Below, piece after piece: positions 42,411-51,802 of a stretch of DNA of 64,000 nucleotides. A model generated the notes under the pieces. The model ran no database searches, was not told the DNA's origin, and saw nothing but the letters and a program-made list of their open reading frames with translations. Made by a program: the position numbers and the translations under genes. Position 1 is the first letter of the stretch; the number at the start of each line of letters is the position of its first letter. Source of the DNA: Cellvibrio sp. PSBB023 (GTDB lineage: Bacteria > Pseudomonadota > Gammaproteobacteria > Pseudomonadales > Cellvibrionaceae); contig NZ_CP019799.1 in NCBI RefSeq assembly GCF_002007605.1, positions 3,698,001-3,762,000 of the forward strand. Direction: 5' to 3'.

Positions 42411-43850
42411 ATGAAATACCACTTGGATTTACGTACTTTCCTTCTCGTCTCAGCTCTTGCGTCTCCTCAATTATCCTTCGCTGAAAGCATTCAGCTTCCT
42501 GACATAGGAGAATCTCAGCACGAGCAAGCTCAACTTCCCGATTTGTCAGGCGTGCTGGTAGATGGAAATGGTGCGGTGCTTGGAAATGGTGAGTCAATAA
42601 CTGTAGTTAATTCGGCAGAGCTTTTGGCACTTCTTGGATCAGCCACGCCTGCTGTGACAGTTGAAAATACATCAGAAAAATTGGGCAAATCCAATGCCGC
42701 AGTCAGTAACCTGTTGACACCACTTTCGGCTCCGCCACAGTATAGTTTTAACAATTGCTATCCCTTCAATATTGGCAGTGCAAATACATTTAGTTTGAAC
42801 TCGGCTCAGCTTACATGTAGCAATACTTACAGTGCGACTCCGATTAAATTGGACAGCGTCATTGTTGGGCAATCTGTTGGGACTAACTACAATTTATTGG
42901 TGTACTTCTATAATCACAATACATCAGCTTTGGAGCTCAAAGGCGGTTCGACTAATACTGGTAATACCGACGAATTTTTTAGCACGGTAATGCCTGCTGG
43001 AAACTACATACTTTACGCAGTTCCTCAAGCGGGAGTTGCACCGATAAATTATGCTGTTGGGGCATTGGGGTGGTCTAACTACGATGCATATGAGTCGAAT
43101 GAAAATCCTAGCCAAGCAACCACAGCCAACGGAGCATCGGGAAATTACGTTGTTACTGGGAATTCTGATAACCCTAATGATCGAGATGTATTTGCCTATA
43201 CAGCTGGCTCCACACAAACCGTTGTTCAGGTTAGATTAACTTCAACTGCTCACACATTACAAGTCGCAAGCGGCAGTTCGTGGGTCAACCTTACACCCAA
43301 TGGGCAAACAGTTTCGCTGACATTACCATCCGCCGGAGCAACAGTGTATTTTCAAGTTAGACCAACTGTTGGGACTACCGTGAATCCGTTGATCAGTTAT
43401 CAACTATCAATGAGTAATCCACCTGCATCAATTATTAACTATTCTGTTGTTGGGGATGTTCAGCCTGGATGGTTTCCCGGAACTGAAGTCAGTACCGCGC
43501 TAACATTTAATGGAACAGTTGTAGATCAGTTTAACCATGCCGTGCCATTCGCGCAGAATGTTGTCGTGAGAGCAAGAACTGCCGAAGAGGGGACGGTTAC
43601 AGAATCCGCACCTGCAAATGCTTCTGGAAACTACAGTCATACAATTAATCTCCCCGAGTGCTTCGGTGGTGAGACGATGTTGCGTTGGGACTATCAGTAT
43701 GGAGTTTGCTGGGAAGTTGATTACCATGATGATCAATTACATACCTACACATTCGGGCTCGATGCGGCACTTGGTGCAAATGTTCAATATATACATGTTT
43801 GTGATGCAACTATTCGTAGTGATATCGATAAGTCGATAGAGTGCCAATAG
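42411..43850 (+). CDS. Secreted beta-sandwich protein of unknown function
   Basis: 479 residues from ATG 42411 (GGAG 7 nt upstream). Signal peptide MKYHLDLRTFLLVSALASPQ to LSFA. The mature protein has PPC-like beta-sandwich segments (NYNLLVYFYNHNTSALELKG, TMPAGNYILYAVPQ; DRDVFAYTAGSTQTVVQVRL), then an Ig/CarboxypepD-like part (TFNGTVVDQFNHAVPFAQNV) and a C-terminus with four Cys. No enzymatic motif is visible. The frame extends to 42300 but that extension precedes the signal peptide. It may be a surface or matrix protein and lies between two IS elements. Confidence 0.65.
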   Translation: MKYHLDLRTFLLVSALASPQLSFAESIQLPDIGESQHEQAQLPDLSGVLVDGNGAVLGNGESITVVNSAELLALLGSATPAVTVENTSEKLGKSNAAVSNLLTPLSAPPQYSFNNCYPFNIGSANTFSLNSAQLTCSNTYSATPIKLDSVIVGQSVGTNYNLLVYFYNHNTSALELKGGSTNTGNTDEFFSTVMPAGNYILYAVPQAGVAPINYAVGALGWSNYDAYESNENPSQATTANGASGNYVVTGNSDNPNDRDVFAYTAGSTQTVVQVRLTSTAHTLQVASGSSWVNLTPNGQTVSLTLPSAGATVYFQVRPTVGTTVNPLISYQLSMSNPPASIINYSVVGDVQPGWFPGTEVSTALTFNGTVVDQFNHAVPFAQNVVVRARTAEEGTVTESAPANASGNYSHTINLPECFGGETMLRWDYQYGVCWEVDYHDDQLHTYTFGLDAALGANVQYIHVCDATIRSDIDKSIECQ

Positions 43851-43925
43851 TACTTAAGACCGATGGGCTGGATTCCAGCTCATCGGATTTTTGATGAAGA
43901 TTGATTGACATATCAGGATGGTCAT

Positions 43926-44918
43926 ATGAGCACAATTACGATCAGCAGTTTAAATATTAATAATCAAACCGCTAAATTATCGGAGAGTACTAGCCTACAA
44001 GGTGTTGCAAATAAAAATGCGGCAAATACTCCCCCGGCTGAAATGACATCCATTTATGATATTTACGGCTTAAAAGAAGGATTTAGTGAACAGTTAGATT
44101 ACAAAGATAAAGTCACGCTATCTCCTGTTGGAGTTATGCTAAGCGAAGCTCACCAACTGGCTGAACAAAATAGAGAAACTTGGGAGGATCCATCAAAAAT
44201 ATTTGAAGCTGATGCTGAGTTCAATGAGGCATTTAAAGAAGTTCAAAGCGAAAATGGAAACCTGGTGTTTAGACGATTTAATAAAGCTTATTTAAATCAA
44301 CTCCAAAATGTTCCTGACGCTCTTTTACTTTATGATCAGATGGGCCAATCTGAAAAAAATAAGATTGTTATAACATCAGAGCAAGATTTAAAAGATATAG
44401 TTATGAAATTACAAACCATGGCAATGGATGAAAGAGATGCATCCATAAGTAATTCTATTTATAAAACATCCGATCTTTTTGATGCAAAGTCAAAATTTTC
44501 TGAAATGATCGAGAAAGAATATCCACATCTCAAAGGCGTAGACTTTGAGTTCACATCAAAGGGAGACAAAATAGTAATCACTGGCGGGCAAATTAATGGT
44601 GTAGATATATCACCCAAAGAACTATCTCAAATTGAAAAGTTAGCGAATGGGAAAGAAGGAAAAGAATTAAAAGATGTAATGTTCGCCATCAGAGAGGAAT
44701 CGGTTAATCACTACAATAAATACACAGAAGCTGGTCGCAAAGCTCCCTTAAGCTTAGCTGATTTTGATCAACGATTTGGCGACTTTGGTGCTTATTTGGA
44801 ATCATTCAAAAGTAGTGGAAATAACTACAAGTTTAAAGGCCCAGATGACCCGTCTACCTACCGCGAATCCTATTTTTCCGGTGCGGCTGAAATGATGTCG
44901 GGAAGATTAGCGGCGTAA
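43926..44918 (+). CDS. Hypothetical protein, helical, non-secreted
   Basis: 330 residues from ATG 43926 with CAGGATGG upstream (an earlier in-frame ATG at 43905 is weaker). Ser/Thr/Asn-rich N-terminus (MSTITISSLNINNQTAKLSE), then charged helical sequence, and an SFSG-like C-terminus (RESYFSGAAEMMSGRLAA). No signal peptide or membrane segment. The low-complexity start recalls type III or flagellar-type exported proteins, but nothing else supports this. It ends 62 bp before an IS256 element. Confidence 0.5.
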   Translation: MSTITISSLNINNQTAKLSESTSLQGVANKNAANTPPAEMTSIYDIYGLKEGFSEQLDYKDKVTLSPVGVMLSEAHQLAEQNRETWEDPSKIFEADAEFNEAFKEVQSENGNLVFRRFNKAYLNQLQNVPDALLLYDQMGQSEKNKIVITSEQDLKDIVMKLQTMAMDERDASISNSIYKTSDLFDAKSKFSEMIEKEYPHLKGVDFEFTSKGDKIVITGGQINGVDISPKELSQIEKLANGKEGKELKDVMFAIREESVNHYNKYTEAGRKAPLSLADFDQRFGDFGAYLESFKSSGNNYKFKGPDDPSTYRESYFSGAAEMMSGRLAA

Positions 44919-44980
44919 TTCGCATCAACCTCAAGGCAGACATTGGCCTTTCAAAAACCGATGTCTGCTCTGCAATAATT

Positions 44981-46283
44981 GAGACTGTAAATAAATCTGT
45001 GTAACTGTTTATCATTAACCTCATATAGGCAGGATAAACAGTATGAACAAAAAAGATCTTGAAGCCTTTGCGCGCGAAGCGGCAAAGCACATGAAGACCG
45101 AGAAAGACTTGAGCGATTTTAGCCAGATGCTCACCAAAATCACCGTTGAGGCTGCCCTCAACGGAGAGCTGGATGCCCACCTTGGCTACGAAAAACACCA
45201 AAAATCAGGTGCTGCCAATAGCCGTAACGGCTACACCACCAAAACCCTGAAAACGGAAGATGGTGAGTTTGAACTCAAAACACCGCGTAATCGCGAGGGC
45301 AGTTTTGAGCAGCAACTGGTGAAGAGACACCAAACCCGCTTCACGTCGATGGACGATAAAATTCTGAGTCTCTATGCCAAGGGTATGACCACTCGGGAAA
45401 TCGTTGCCACCTTCAAGGAAATGTATGGTGCAGACGTCTCCGCCACCCTCATATCCAAAGTGACAGATGCTGTTATTGAACAGGTCGTTGAGTGGCAATC
45501 CCGCCCGTTGGATTCGGTTTATCCTATCGTTTATCTCGACTGCATCGTGGTAAAAATTCGCCAGGACAAGCAGGTTATCAACAAATCAATTTACCTTGCG
45601 TTGGGCGTTACCATGGAGGGCCAGAAAGAATTATTAGGCATGTGGCTCTCGGAAAATGAAGGTGCAAAATTTTGGCTGGGCGTACTGACGGAGCTGCAGA
45701 ATCGCGGTGTTCGGGATATCTTGATCGCATGCGTTGACGGGTTAAAAGGGTTTCCGGAGGCGATTAAGGCCGCCTTTCCCGAAACGCAGATCCAACTGTG
45801 CATCGTACACATGGTACGCAACTCAGTGAAATACGTGCCGTGGAAGGACTACAAAGCCGTTACGGCAGACCTGAAGCGAATTTACCAATCCATCACTGAA
45901 GAGGAGGCGCTGCTGGCGCTTGCGCAACTCGGTGAGCGCTGGGATGAAAAGTACCCGCAAATTAGTCGCTGTTGGCATACCCATTGGGAAAATATACGCA
46001 CCTTGTTTGCTTACCCTGAAGACATTCGTCGGGCAATTTACACCACCAATGCGATTGAATCGCTGAATAGCGTAATTCGTCAGGCGATCAAAAAGCGCAA
46101 ATTATTTCCAACGGATGAATCAGCCAAGAAAGTGATTTTCCTGGCGATTCAGGATGCCTCCAAAAAATGGACTATGCCCATTCGCAATTGGAGAGCGGCG
46201 CTCAATCATTTTATGATTGTGTTTGATGAGCGATTGGTGGATTATCGTTGAGTTGGCAGTTACACAGAATTTTTTACAGGCTC
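44981..46283 (+). mobile_element. IS256-family insertion sequence, complete
   Basis: 1303 bp. Inverted ends GAGACTGTAAATAAATCTGT and, on the other strand, GAGCCTGTAAAAAATTCTGT, each followed by GTAACTG. An 8-bp target duplication CAATAATT flanks it (44973-44980 and 46284-46291). Confidence 0.92.
45043..46251 (+). CDS. IS256-family (Mutator) transposase
   Basis: 402 residues. Landmarks of the family: NGYTTKTLKTEDGEFELKTP, LYAKGMTTREI, SVYPIVYLDCIVVKI (first Asp), ILIACVDGLKGFPEAI (second Asp), IQLCIVHMVRNSVKYV and YTTNAIESLNSVIR (Glu). It is full length and seems intact. Confidence 0.94.
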   Translation: MNKKDLEAFAREAAKHMKTEKDLSDFSQMLTKITVEAALNGELDAHLGYEKHQKSGAANSRNGYTTKTLKTEDGEFELKTPRNREGSFEQQLVKRHQTRFTSMDDKILSLYAKGMTTREIVATFKEMYGADVSATLISKVTDAVIEQVVEWQSRPLDSVYPIVYLDCIVVKIRQDKQVINKSIYLALGVTMEGQKELLGMWLSENEGAKFWLGVLTELQNRGVRDILIACVDGLKGFPEAIKAAFPETQIQLCIVHMVRNSVKYVPWKDYKAVTADLKRIYQSITEEEALLALAQLGERWDEKYPQISRCWHTHWENIRTLFAYPEDIRRAIYTTNAIESLNSVIRQAIKKRKLFPTDESAKKVIFLAIQDASKKWTMPIRNWRAALNHFMIVFDERLVDYR

Positions 46284-46367
46284 CAATAATTGTCTCTGGT
46301 GATCTCCAATAATTTTGATTTTATATGTACCCAAGGACCGCTTTGGGCACGTTTCTGACCTTCAATA

Positions 46368-46865
46368 CTACTTTTTATTCTTTCTCCATTCCCATGGAGC
46401 AATTGTTTGATCCTTGCTTAATGACCACAAACCGAGATGTTTTGATTTTGCGCTCTTTTGTAGTTCAAAATAGTTTTGATCTCGTACATATTGTGTGTAG
46501 GCCCAGGCGTTGCCGCTTTCCACCATGTGTTTATTAATATTAATGTTGCTCAGAAAAACCGTTCCAAGCGTTCTACCGTATCTGTCACTACCTGTCGAAT
46601 CGACGGTGACGTTGAGTGAAAATACAAGGTCTGAAAGTGCTTGTTTTGATTTTTGCCCCCAAGGTTGATCTTTTTCAGGGGCATCAATTTCCACAAGGCG
46701 AATTTTTATACTTTGCTTGTCTTTAGTAAGAATTGTAATCGTGTCGCCATCGCTGATACCGACAACCTTTCCATACAGGTTTGCGGCTTGAATGGAGGGC
46801 GATAGATAGAGAAGTGCAACTACAAGTGGGGTGAGGATGGTGCGAAGTGCATTCATTGCTTCCAT
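46368..46865 (-). CDS. Secreted thermonuclease (staphylococcal nuclease homologue)
   Basis: 165 residues, signal peptide ending near SIQAAN, then one SNase domain: VVGISDGDTITIL, IRLVEIDAPEKDQPWGQKSK (catalytic Arg and Glu, Ca2+ Asp), and DRYGRTLGTVFL with the second catalytic Arg, then NKHMVESGNAWAY. It degrades DNA/RNA outside the cytoplasm. Two starts are possible, ATG 46865 and 46856. It lies alone between an IS256 element and an AT-rich spacer. Confidence 0.88.
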   Translation of the reverse strand: MEAMNALRTILTPLVVALLYLSPSIQAANLYGKVVGISDGDTITILTKDKQSIKIRLVEIDAPEKDQPWGQKSKQALSDLVFSLNVTVDSTGSDRYGRTLGTVFLSNININKHMVESGNAWAYTQYVRDQNYFELQKSAKSKHLGLWSLSKDQTIAPWEWRKNKK

Positions 46866-47113
46866 GGTTCCGTTTGGGGGCTTAGTCTGGGGCTAAACAT
46901 GGTACAGGTATAATAATATGTCAATTACTTCATATTACTCAGGTATTTCATCATTCTCCCTAATGATAGCCAAGGCCGATTGGGTTTGATTTCTGTGTGT
47001 TTTGCTATTATCTTTGCGGTGCTCATCTTACCACGCATCGGGGAGTCTAATCCTCCCCGCTAGGGCTGGCCTTAGCTCCTTCGGTTTATTCAATTAAATC
47101 TAGGAGCACTATA

Positions 47114-47257
47114 GTGAAAGTTACATTCAACCTTTCCGAATTCCGTACTGTTAATGCTGTACTGGGTAATTTAATTGCTATAACGGTCGTGGACACTCGC
47201 TGGAGTGACGACGATCAACTTGAGAGCGCTTCCGCACATACATGGACACTGCGGTAG
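47114..47257 (+). CDS. 47-residue small protein
   Basis: GTG 47114 with AGGAG 6 nt upstream (47103-47107) starts MKVTFNLSEFRTVNAVLGNL, then IAITVVDTRWSDDDQ and a short tail. A stable hairpin (CGGGGAG/CTCCCCG near 47039-47060) lies in its leader. It may be the first part of a longer broken protein. The strong ribosome site argues for translation; no family is recognised. 46866-47113 holds only this leader. Confidence 0.45.
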   Translation: MKVTFNLSEFRTVNAVLGNLIAITVVDTRWSDDDQLESASAHTWTLR

Positions 47258-47278
47258 GTCTCCACAATTCCTGGATCT

Positions 47279-48322
47279 CTAATCTTCTGAGATAAATTGA
47301 TCAAGTCTGTTGTCATATAAGTCCTGAGCCACATCAAGGTTGCGAGAATCATGCGTCCCAATTAGGTCGGCATAAACAATTATTGGATTGACTACATCAA
47401 GCGGGTAACTTGAAAAAGCCGGATAGTCGGGGCCGAACTTTTCGTAAACCGCTATCGTGGTGCGTTGATTATTACCCATCAGGTCGGCCTTACGGATTCT
47501 TGCAGCAGCAAAGAGCTTACCGCGCTTCTCCGCGTTAATGTAAATCGTAAACACTTGTGGCTTAATGTAGTTTGTTAAAATCTCTGCACCTATCTCCCCG
47601 CCCCAATACCCGCCGTAATCAGCCAGGTTGATTTCTTTCCATAAGTAATAGTTATCCGTCTCATAATTACCGACAAATAGTTTTGGCTTGATTTTTTCGG
47701 TGTAAGTCTCAACCCATCGTTCAAGTAACTTTTTCTTGTTGATTAACTTACGGATGGCAGGCTTATCCCTGTGCATGATAAATCCGGCTCCATCAAGCCC
47801 GTCAAGCGCGGGACCAACCGTACCCAATGAAATGCCAGCTGCCTGCGCCAAATCGCGATAAGACGCCGTAATAGGCGCCATACCGCTCAATAGCGCAAGT
47901 ATCAGCTTCATTCCAGCAAGCTCAAAAGCTTTGTTACCAGTTGGTTTATCTTCTTTTACCGGTTTCAGGCCCTCAACGGTGAAATAAAATCCAGCAGTGT
48001 GTATCCGACAGTTGCCGGAAAGGTCAAAAAAATTAATGCCTTTTGATGTTAGTGCCTTAAAGATGCTTGGATTAGCGTAGTTCGTCAGTAAAATCCCGCC
48101 ATCTGGAAATGAACCAAGCTGTGCGGCGATATGTTCAATATGGGGTGGTCTCAAGTGCATGAGGGTAACGCATCGCAAACTTATCGCTGCATTAAGCATC
48201 TCACCTTCCAGCAGCTCAAGCCTGTCTTCTTCCCGATTAGTCCCTTCTACGAACTTGCACCGCATCGGTAGTCGCTCGCCCAGTGCTCGGGCTGCTCTGT
48301 GTCCAGTGCTCTCTTGATTCAT
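47279..48322 (-). CDS. AbiEi-family (COG4861) type IV antitoxin-like regulator
   Basis: 347 residues. An N-terminal domain with GGILLTNYANPSIFKAL and GINFFDLSGNCRI, a winged-helix part (ASYRDLAQAAGISLGTVGPA, LDGLDGAGFI) and a C-terminal domain with LWKEINLADYGGYWGGEIGA. This fits the COG4861 group of AbiEi antitoxins, which repress their own promoter and counter a nucleotidyltransferase toxin (AbiEii). No AbiEii gene follows within the window, so the antitoxin is alone or its partner was lost. A 55-nt palindrome 24 bp upstream is probably its operator. Confidence 0.75.
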   Translation of the reverse strand: MNQESTGHRAARALGERLPMRCKFVEGTNREEDRLELLEGEMLNAAISLRCVTLMHLRPPHIEHIAAQLGSFPDGGILLTNYANPSIFKALTSKGINFFDLSGNCRIHTAGFYFTVEGLKPVKEDKPTGNKAFELAGMKLILALLSGMAPITASYRDLAQAAGISLGTVGPALDGLDGAGFIMHRDKPAIRKLINKKKLLERWVETYTEKIKPKLFVGNYETDNYYLWKEINLADYGGYWGGEIGAEILTNYIKPQVFTIYINAEKRGKLFAAARIRKADLMGNNQRTTIAVYEKFGPDYPAFSSYPLDVVNPIIVYADLIGTHDSRNLDVAQDLYDNRLDQFISED

Positions 48323-48345
48323 GACCTATTACCATCGAGGGGTTG

Positions 48346-48400
48346 TTGTTCACAATACTACATTGTTCACGACTCGTGAACAATGTAGTATTGTGAACAA
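48346..48400. promoter_or_regulatory. 55-nt perfect palindrome, probable AbiEi operator
   Basis: Two 27-nt arms with a single C at the centre (48373) match perfectly. Each arm contains TTGTTCAC twice, 17 nt apart, so the site has four copies of an 8-bp half-site. It lies immediately upstream of the AbiEi-type gene. GTGAAC and GTGCAC motifs follow to 48420. AbiEi proteins are known to bind inverted repeats at their promoter. Confidence 0.75.
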
Positions 48401-48625
48401 GTGAACTTAGGTATTGTGCACGTGTGGTGCTGGTGCGGTTTGTTTGTGCGGGGGGGTTATAGTGACTTGTGGTGCCGATATGGTTAATACCCTGTAGCTT
48501 CCTAAGCGGAAACTACTACTTATGACTTAGGTATTCACACAAAGCTATCAAACCACTCTAACTATCAGACTGAAAACTTAGACAATGATGAATGCAATGT
48601 TACCGTGTGGACTTCCCATACTTTA

Positions 48626-49450
48626 CTAGACACTTTCGAGCCTCTGAAAAAACGCCTCTTCGTATTTAACTGGAGATAGCCCGCCGTTATGGGAATGGCG
48701 TTTTACCGGATTGTAGAACATCTCAATAAAATTAAATATTTCTGTTTTGGCTTCTTCCCTCGTGTTGTAAATCTTTCTGCGGGTTACGCGCTTCTTAAAT
48801 GTTGCAAAAAAACTCTCAGCAACCGCGTTGTCGTGACAGTTTCCTCTGCGACTCATCGACGGAATGAAATTGTTAGCTTCCATAAAAGCCGTGTAATCGT
48901 GACTTCCGTACTGACTGCCTTGATCGCTGTGGATGAGTACAGCATCTCTTGGCTGACGCCGTAGTTTTGCCATGAGCAGTGCATCAATTACCAAATGGCG
49001 ATCAATATTTTTTCCCATAGACCAACCAACGATGCGCCGAGAAAATAGATCCAGTACCGTTGCTACGTACAAAAACCCTTCGTAGGTTCTCACGTAAGTA
49101 ATGTCACTAACCCACGAAACATTGGGCGCGTCAGGACTAAAGTTCCGGTTCAACAAGTTGGCGGCCACCTTGGCGGTTTTGCTTCCTTTGATGTAACGCC
49201 GTTTATAGCCAATCTGTGCTTTTATCCGGTATTTCCGCATAATTTTAGCTACACGATGCACACTGCATGTCTCACCCGATTCACGCAAATCCTTGTGTAT
49301 CCACGGACTACCGTAAGTACCACCACTTGCTAAATAGTGCTCTTTAATTAACGCCAGTAACCGCTGATCTTCTTGCTCGCGTTTTGATGCTGGATTTTTT
49401 AGCCACGCGTAGTAGCCACTGGGATGAAGCTTTAAAACATGGCACATCAA
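48626..49450 (-). CDS. IS3-family transposase OrfB
   Basis: 274 residues, with HTH_21 (HYLASGGTYGSPWIHKDLRE), DDE residues in VSWVSDITYVRTYEGFLYVA, VLIHSDQGSQYGS and GNCHDNAVAESFFATFKK. Probably produced as OrfAB by frameshift at A6G (49528-49534). Looks intact. Confidence 0.93.
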   Translation of the reverse strand: MMCHVLKLHPSGYYAWLKNPASKREQEDQRLLALIKEHYLASGGTYGSPWIHKDLRESGETCSVHRVAKIMRKYRIKAQIGYKRRYIKGSKTAKVAANLLNRNFSPDAPNVSWVSDITYVRTYEGFLYVATVLDLFSRRIVGWSMGKNIDRHLVIDALLMAKLRRQPRDAVLIHSDQGSQYGSHDYTAFMEANNFIPSMSRRGNCHDNAVAESFFATFKKRVTRRKIYNTREEAKTEIFNFIEMFYNPVKRHSHNGGLSPVKYEEAFFQRLESV

Positions 49451-49494
49451 GCGTACCGAATGTACCTTGATGTGGGCGCGAATAAAGGCGTACT

Positions 49495-49779
49495 TTATTC
49501 GTGCTCCCTTGCAAAGTACGCGGCGGCCTTTTTTAAAATGTCGCGCTCCTCGGTAACTCGCCTGAGCTCTGCTTTAAGGCGGGCAATTTCGGCTTGTTCA
49601 TCTACTTGAGCGGCTATGCGGGGTTGGGGTTCGTTGTATTTCTTTAGCCAGGCATAGAGGCTATGGGTGGTGGTCCCGAGCCGTTCAGCCACTTCCGCAA
49701 CAGAATACCCCCGCTCGATAATCTGCTTGATAGCTTCTTTCTTGAATTCTTCAGTAAATCGTTTGCCTGACATAGACAC
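49495..49779 (-). CDS. IS3-family OrfA
   Basis: 94 residues with a helix-turn-helix (FTEEFKKEAIKQIIERGYSV, GTTTHSLYAWLKKY) and a coiled coil (EIARLKAELRRVTEERDILK). It contains the A6G slippery run near the 3' end. Confidence 0.92.
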   Translation of the reverse strand: MSMSGKRFTEEFKKEAIKQIIERGYSVAEVAERLGTTTHSLYAWLKKYNEPQPRIAAQVDEQAEIARLKAELRRVTEERDILKKAAAYFAREHE

Positions 49780-49867
49780 CTCATCTTGGAGTTAGATTAT
49801 GAGGCTTTTGGGTGTCTAGTGAAATCTGGGAAGTCCAGTGTGCGGACCAAAGCTAATGCTCTATTTT

Positions 49868-49978
49868 TCTTGATTAATCAAAAGGTTAGAGGGTTTTAAA
49901 TTGCGCTGGTAAAACGCTGCCAGACCTTACCAACAAGAACATAAATCACCTACAGACAACTTATGCTGTAAACGACAC
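49868..49978. repeat. Transposon-end-like repeat unit A
   Basis: The unit starts TTGATTAATCAA and ends GACAACTTATGCTGTAAACG plus ACAC. Read on the other strand the end is TGTCGTTTACAGCATAAG, resembling the TGTCG ends of Tn7/Tn402-type (DDE, TnsB/TniA) transposons. It is a diverged copy of unit B. Confidence 0.5.
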
Positions 49979-50060
49979 TAAGTTTTAACCCGCGAACGAA
50001 ACAACGAAGAGTGAAGGGATTAACTACTCAAACTTACACTTAGTGTTAATTGTTCCTTAT

Positions 50061-50175
50061 TAATCAACAAGTTAAAAAGTGTCAAATTATGCTAGCAACT
50101 TACTGCCAGTCTTTGCTAGCAAGAACAGGACAACTTATGCCGTAAATTTTGGACAACTTATGCTGTAAACGACAC
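50061..50175. repeat. Transposon-end-like repeat unit B
   Basis: Same layout as unit A, about 195 bp downstream, with an additional internal copy of GACAACTTATGCCGTAAA (50129-50146) before the terminal GACAACTTATGCTGTAAACG (50152-50171). Repeated subterminal copies of one motif are typical of TnsB-type transposase binding sites. It abuts a broken gene at 50175. Confidence 0.55.
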
Positions 50176-50372
50176 ATGCTCCTAATGACATCACAAATAA
50201 ATTCACAAAAGGGGTTAATCAAGCGGCCACATATTTAGGGTTGGAAAACTTTAATATTGCCGACAAAGTTGAATTCAAAGAGTATAACTACTCTGAAAAA
50301 CTCGACAAAATTCGCCAGGATGCCGCCGAATATCAAGACTCTATTAGTCAGTGTTCAAAAGTAGCGACATAA
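50175..50372 (+). pseudogene. C-terminal fragment of an unknown gene
   Basis: 65 codons (HAPNDITNKFTKGVNQAATY then LGLENFNIADKVEF and a helical tail) run from the end of repeat B to TAA 50370-50372. There is no start codon with a ribosome site. The gene was probably cut by insertion of the element whose end is at 50175. Confidence 0.5.
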
Positions 50373-50398
50373 AGACACGCTGAAATGGAAATAAATCG

Positions 50399-51697
50399 TT
50401 AATCTAACCCGCTCAAAAGATATCGATTAACCGCCGGATCTAGATTTTCCCCAAAGGAAAACTCCAGCCAATCATCATCTCTGTCTTTCTCTTTAATAAT
50501 ATTAAGCGATTCTAAAGGGCGCCCAGAAATTATCTTATTTAATAAAAAGTGCCCCATATTTCCATGATCGCGTAAAAATTCTTCATGGGTTAGCTCACCG
50601 CTAATTAAGCGTAATACAGTGCGTAAAGAAACTCTAATTGTCTTTTCTGTCATTTTATATCCCCCATAAAAATCTGATCCGGGAATAGATTTTCCAGCTT
50701 TCAGGCGATTTAATGCATTTTTAGCGTTGCGTTCTGGCTTCGAAAATTCTTTTATTGATTCGTTTAATCTTTTAGCTAAATTGACTATTTCTGGATGGCA
50801 AGCTTGTTTGGAAAAAACATTTAACTCAAAGTTGCGACTTACATCGGGTAAAAATATGTTTTCACTTCGTTCAGCTACATGAAGCATAAAGACGAAGCTA
50901 ATGGTCTCTTGCCCTCTCAGGAAATTATTTATTATTGACGTCATTCCATAGCTGCTGTATTCGTCTTTCTTTTTTCCGAAAATGGCACAGTCAGCATCAC
51001 AAATAAAGACACCTTTGACTCCGTTGAATCCTGATTTTTTTAGCTGATCTCGTTTCGTATTTAACCGATTATATAGTACGTTATTTTGATGCGTAGGTGC
51101 TTGAGTAAAGACCGGATAGCCCATTGAAAAAGTTTCTTTATCCGGGGTGTAATCTGCTGAAATTACGACATCATTATCTGTAATCTTTATTTGTTGACGA
51201 ACTCTTGGTTGTTGAGAAACATCTAAAATGAATGATTTGAATTTGCTCTCTATAAACTTACGGGTGTTCTGTTTTGTGGGCAGCTTTAATTTTACCTTCT
51301 TACGCCATTCATGTGATCCGTCAAATTGGAAATTAAAACCGGCAAGAGTATGTATTCCTGACTTTTGTGCGACTGCTAAAAATTCTTTTATAAAATAATC
51401 AATATCGTTGTTGTTGATGCTGTCTTGGTCGCTGATGCATGTAACATCGGAAACCATCTCAAATTCACAGCTTTTAAAGTGTATGTCGGGGCGAGAGGTG
51501 CCTCCATGGTTTGCTTCGTAATTGACTGTTCCGTTTTTTGATAGAAGATTTATTACAACGAGTTCCCACACAGTATGTAGTGACTCTATATTTCCGGTAT
51601 TTAGTTTGGCTATTAATCCTGCTAGAGCTTCTTTAGGTATGGAGCCGATATTTTCGTTGATAAGGCGTTGAATCACTCGTCTCGATAGAATTGGCAT
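50399..51697 (-). CDS. Hypothetical protein with PD-(D/E)XK-like segment
   Basis: 432 residues. The region YEANHGGTSRPDIHFKSCEF then EMVSDV resembles motif II/III of PD-(D/E)XK nucleases (PD-x10-E-x-V, with the usual Lys replaced). The rest is mixed alpha/beta with VKGVFICDADCAIFGKK and a helical C-terminus carrying a possible HTH (LRTVLRLISGELTHEEFLRD). No close family is recognised. A restriction-type nuclease is possible. It is the leftmost intact gene of the island cargo. Confidence 0.5.
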   Translation of the reverse strand: MPILSRRVIQRLINENIGSIPKEALAGLIAKLNTGNIESLHTVWELVVINLLSKNGTVNYEANHGGTSRPDIHFKSCEFEMVSDVTCISDQDSINNNDIDYFIKEFLAVAQKSGIHTLAGFNFQFDGSHEWRKKVKLKLPTKQNTRKFIESKFKSFILDVSQQPRVRQQIKITDNDVVISADYTPDKETFSMGYPVFTQAPTHQNNVLYNRLNTKRDQLKKSGFNGVKGVFICDADCAIFGKKKDEYSSYGMTSIINNFLRGQETISFVFMLHVAERSENIFLPDVSRNFELNVFSKQACHPEIVNLAKRLNESIKEFSKPERNAKNALNRLKAGKSIPGSDFYGGYKMTEKTIRVSLRTVLRLISGELTHEEFLRDHGNMGHFLLNKIISGRPLESLNIIKEKDRDDDWLEFSFGENLDPAVNRYLLSGLD

Positions 51698-51802
51698 AAT
51701 TATTTTTATTACGATTAAGCGCTCATGATAAAAAGTTCCCTACCTGTTAGCCAATGGGCTTCGTAAAGGTCTTTTCGATTTGATCAAGAGTACATTAAAT
51801 TT

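Larger units (their letters stand above)
48608..49837 (-). mobile_element. IS3-family insertion sequence, complete
   Basis: 1230 bp. Ends TGGACTTCCCATACTTTACT and, on the other strand, TGGACTTCCCAGATTTCACT, each followed by AGACA. 3-bp target duplication GTG at 48605-48607 and 49838-49840. Both frames are open. It differs from the element at 40515. Confidence 0.9.
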
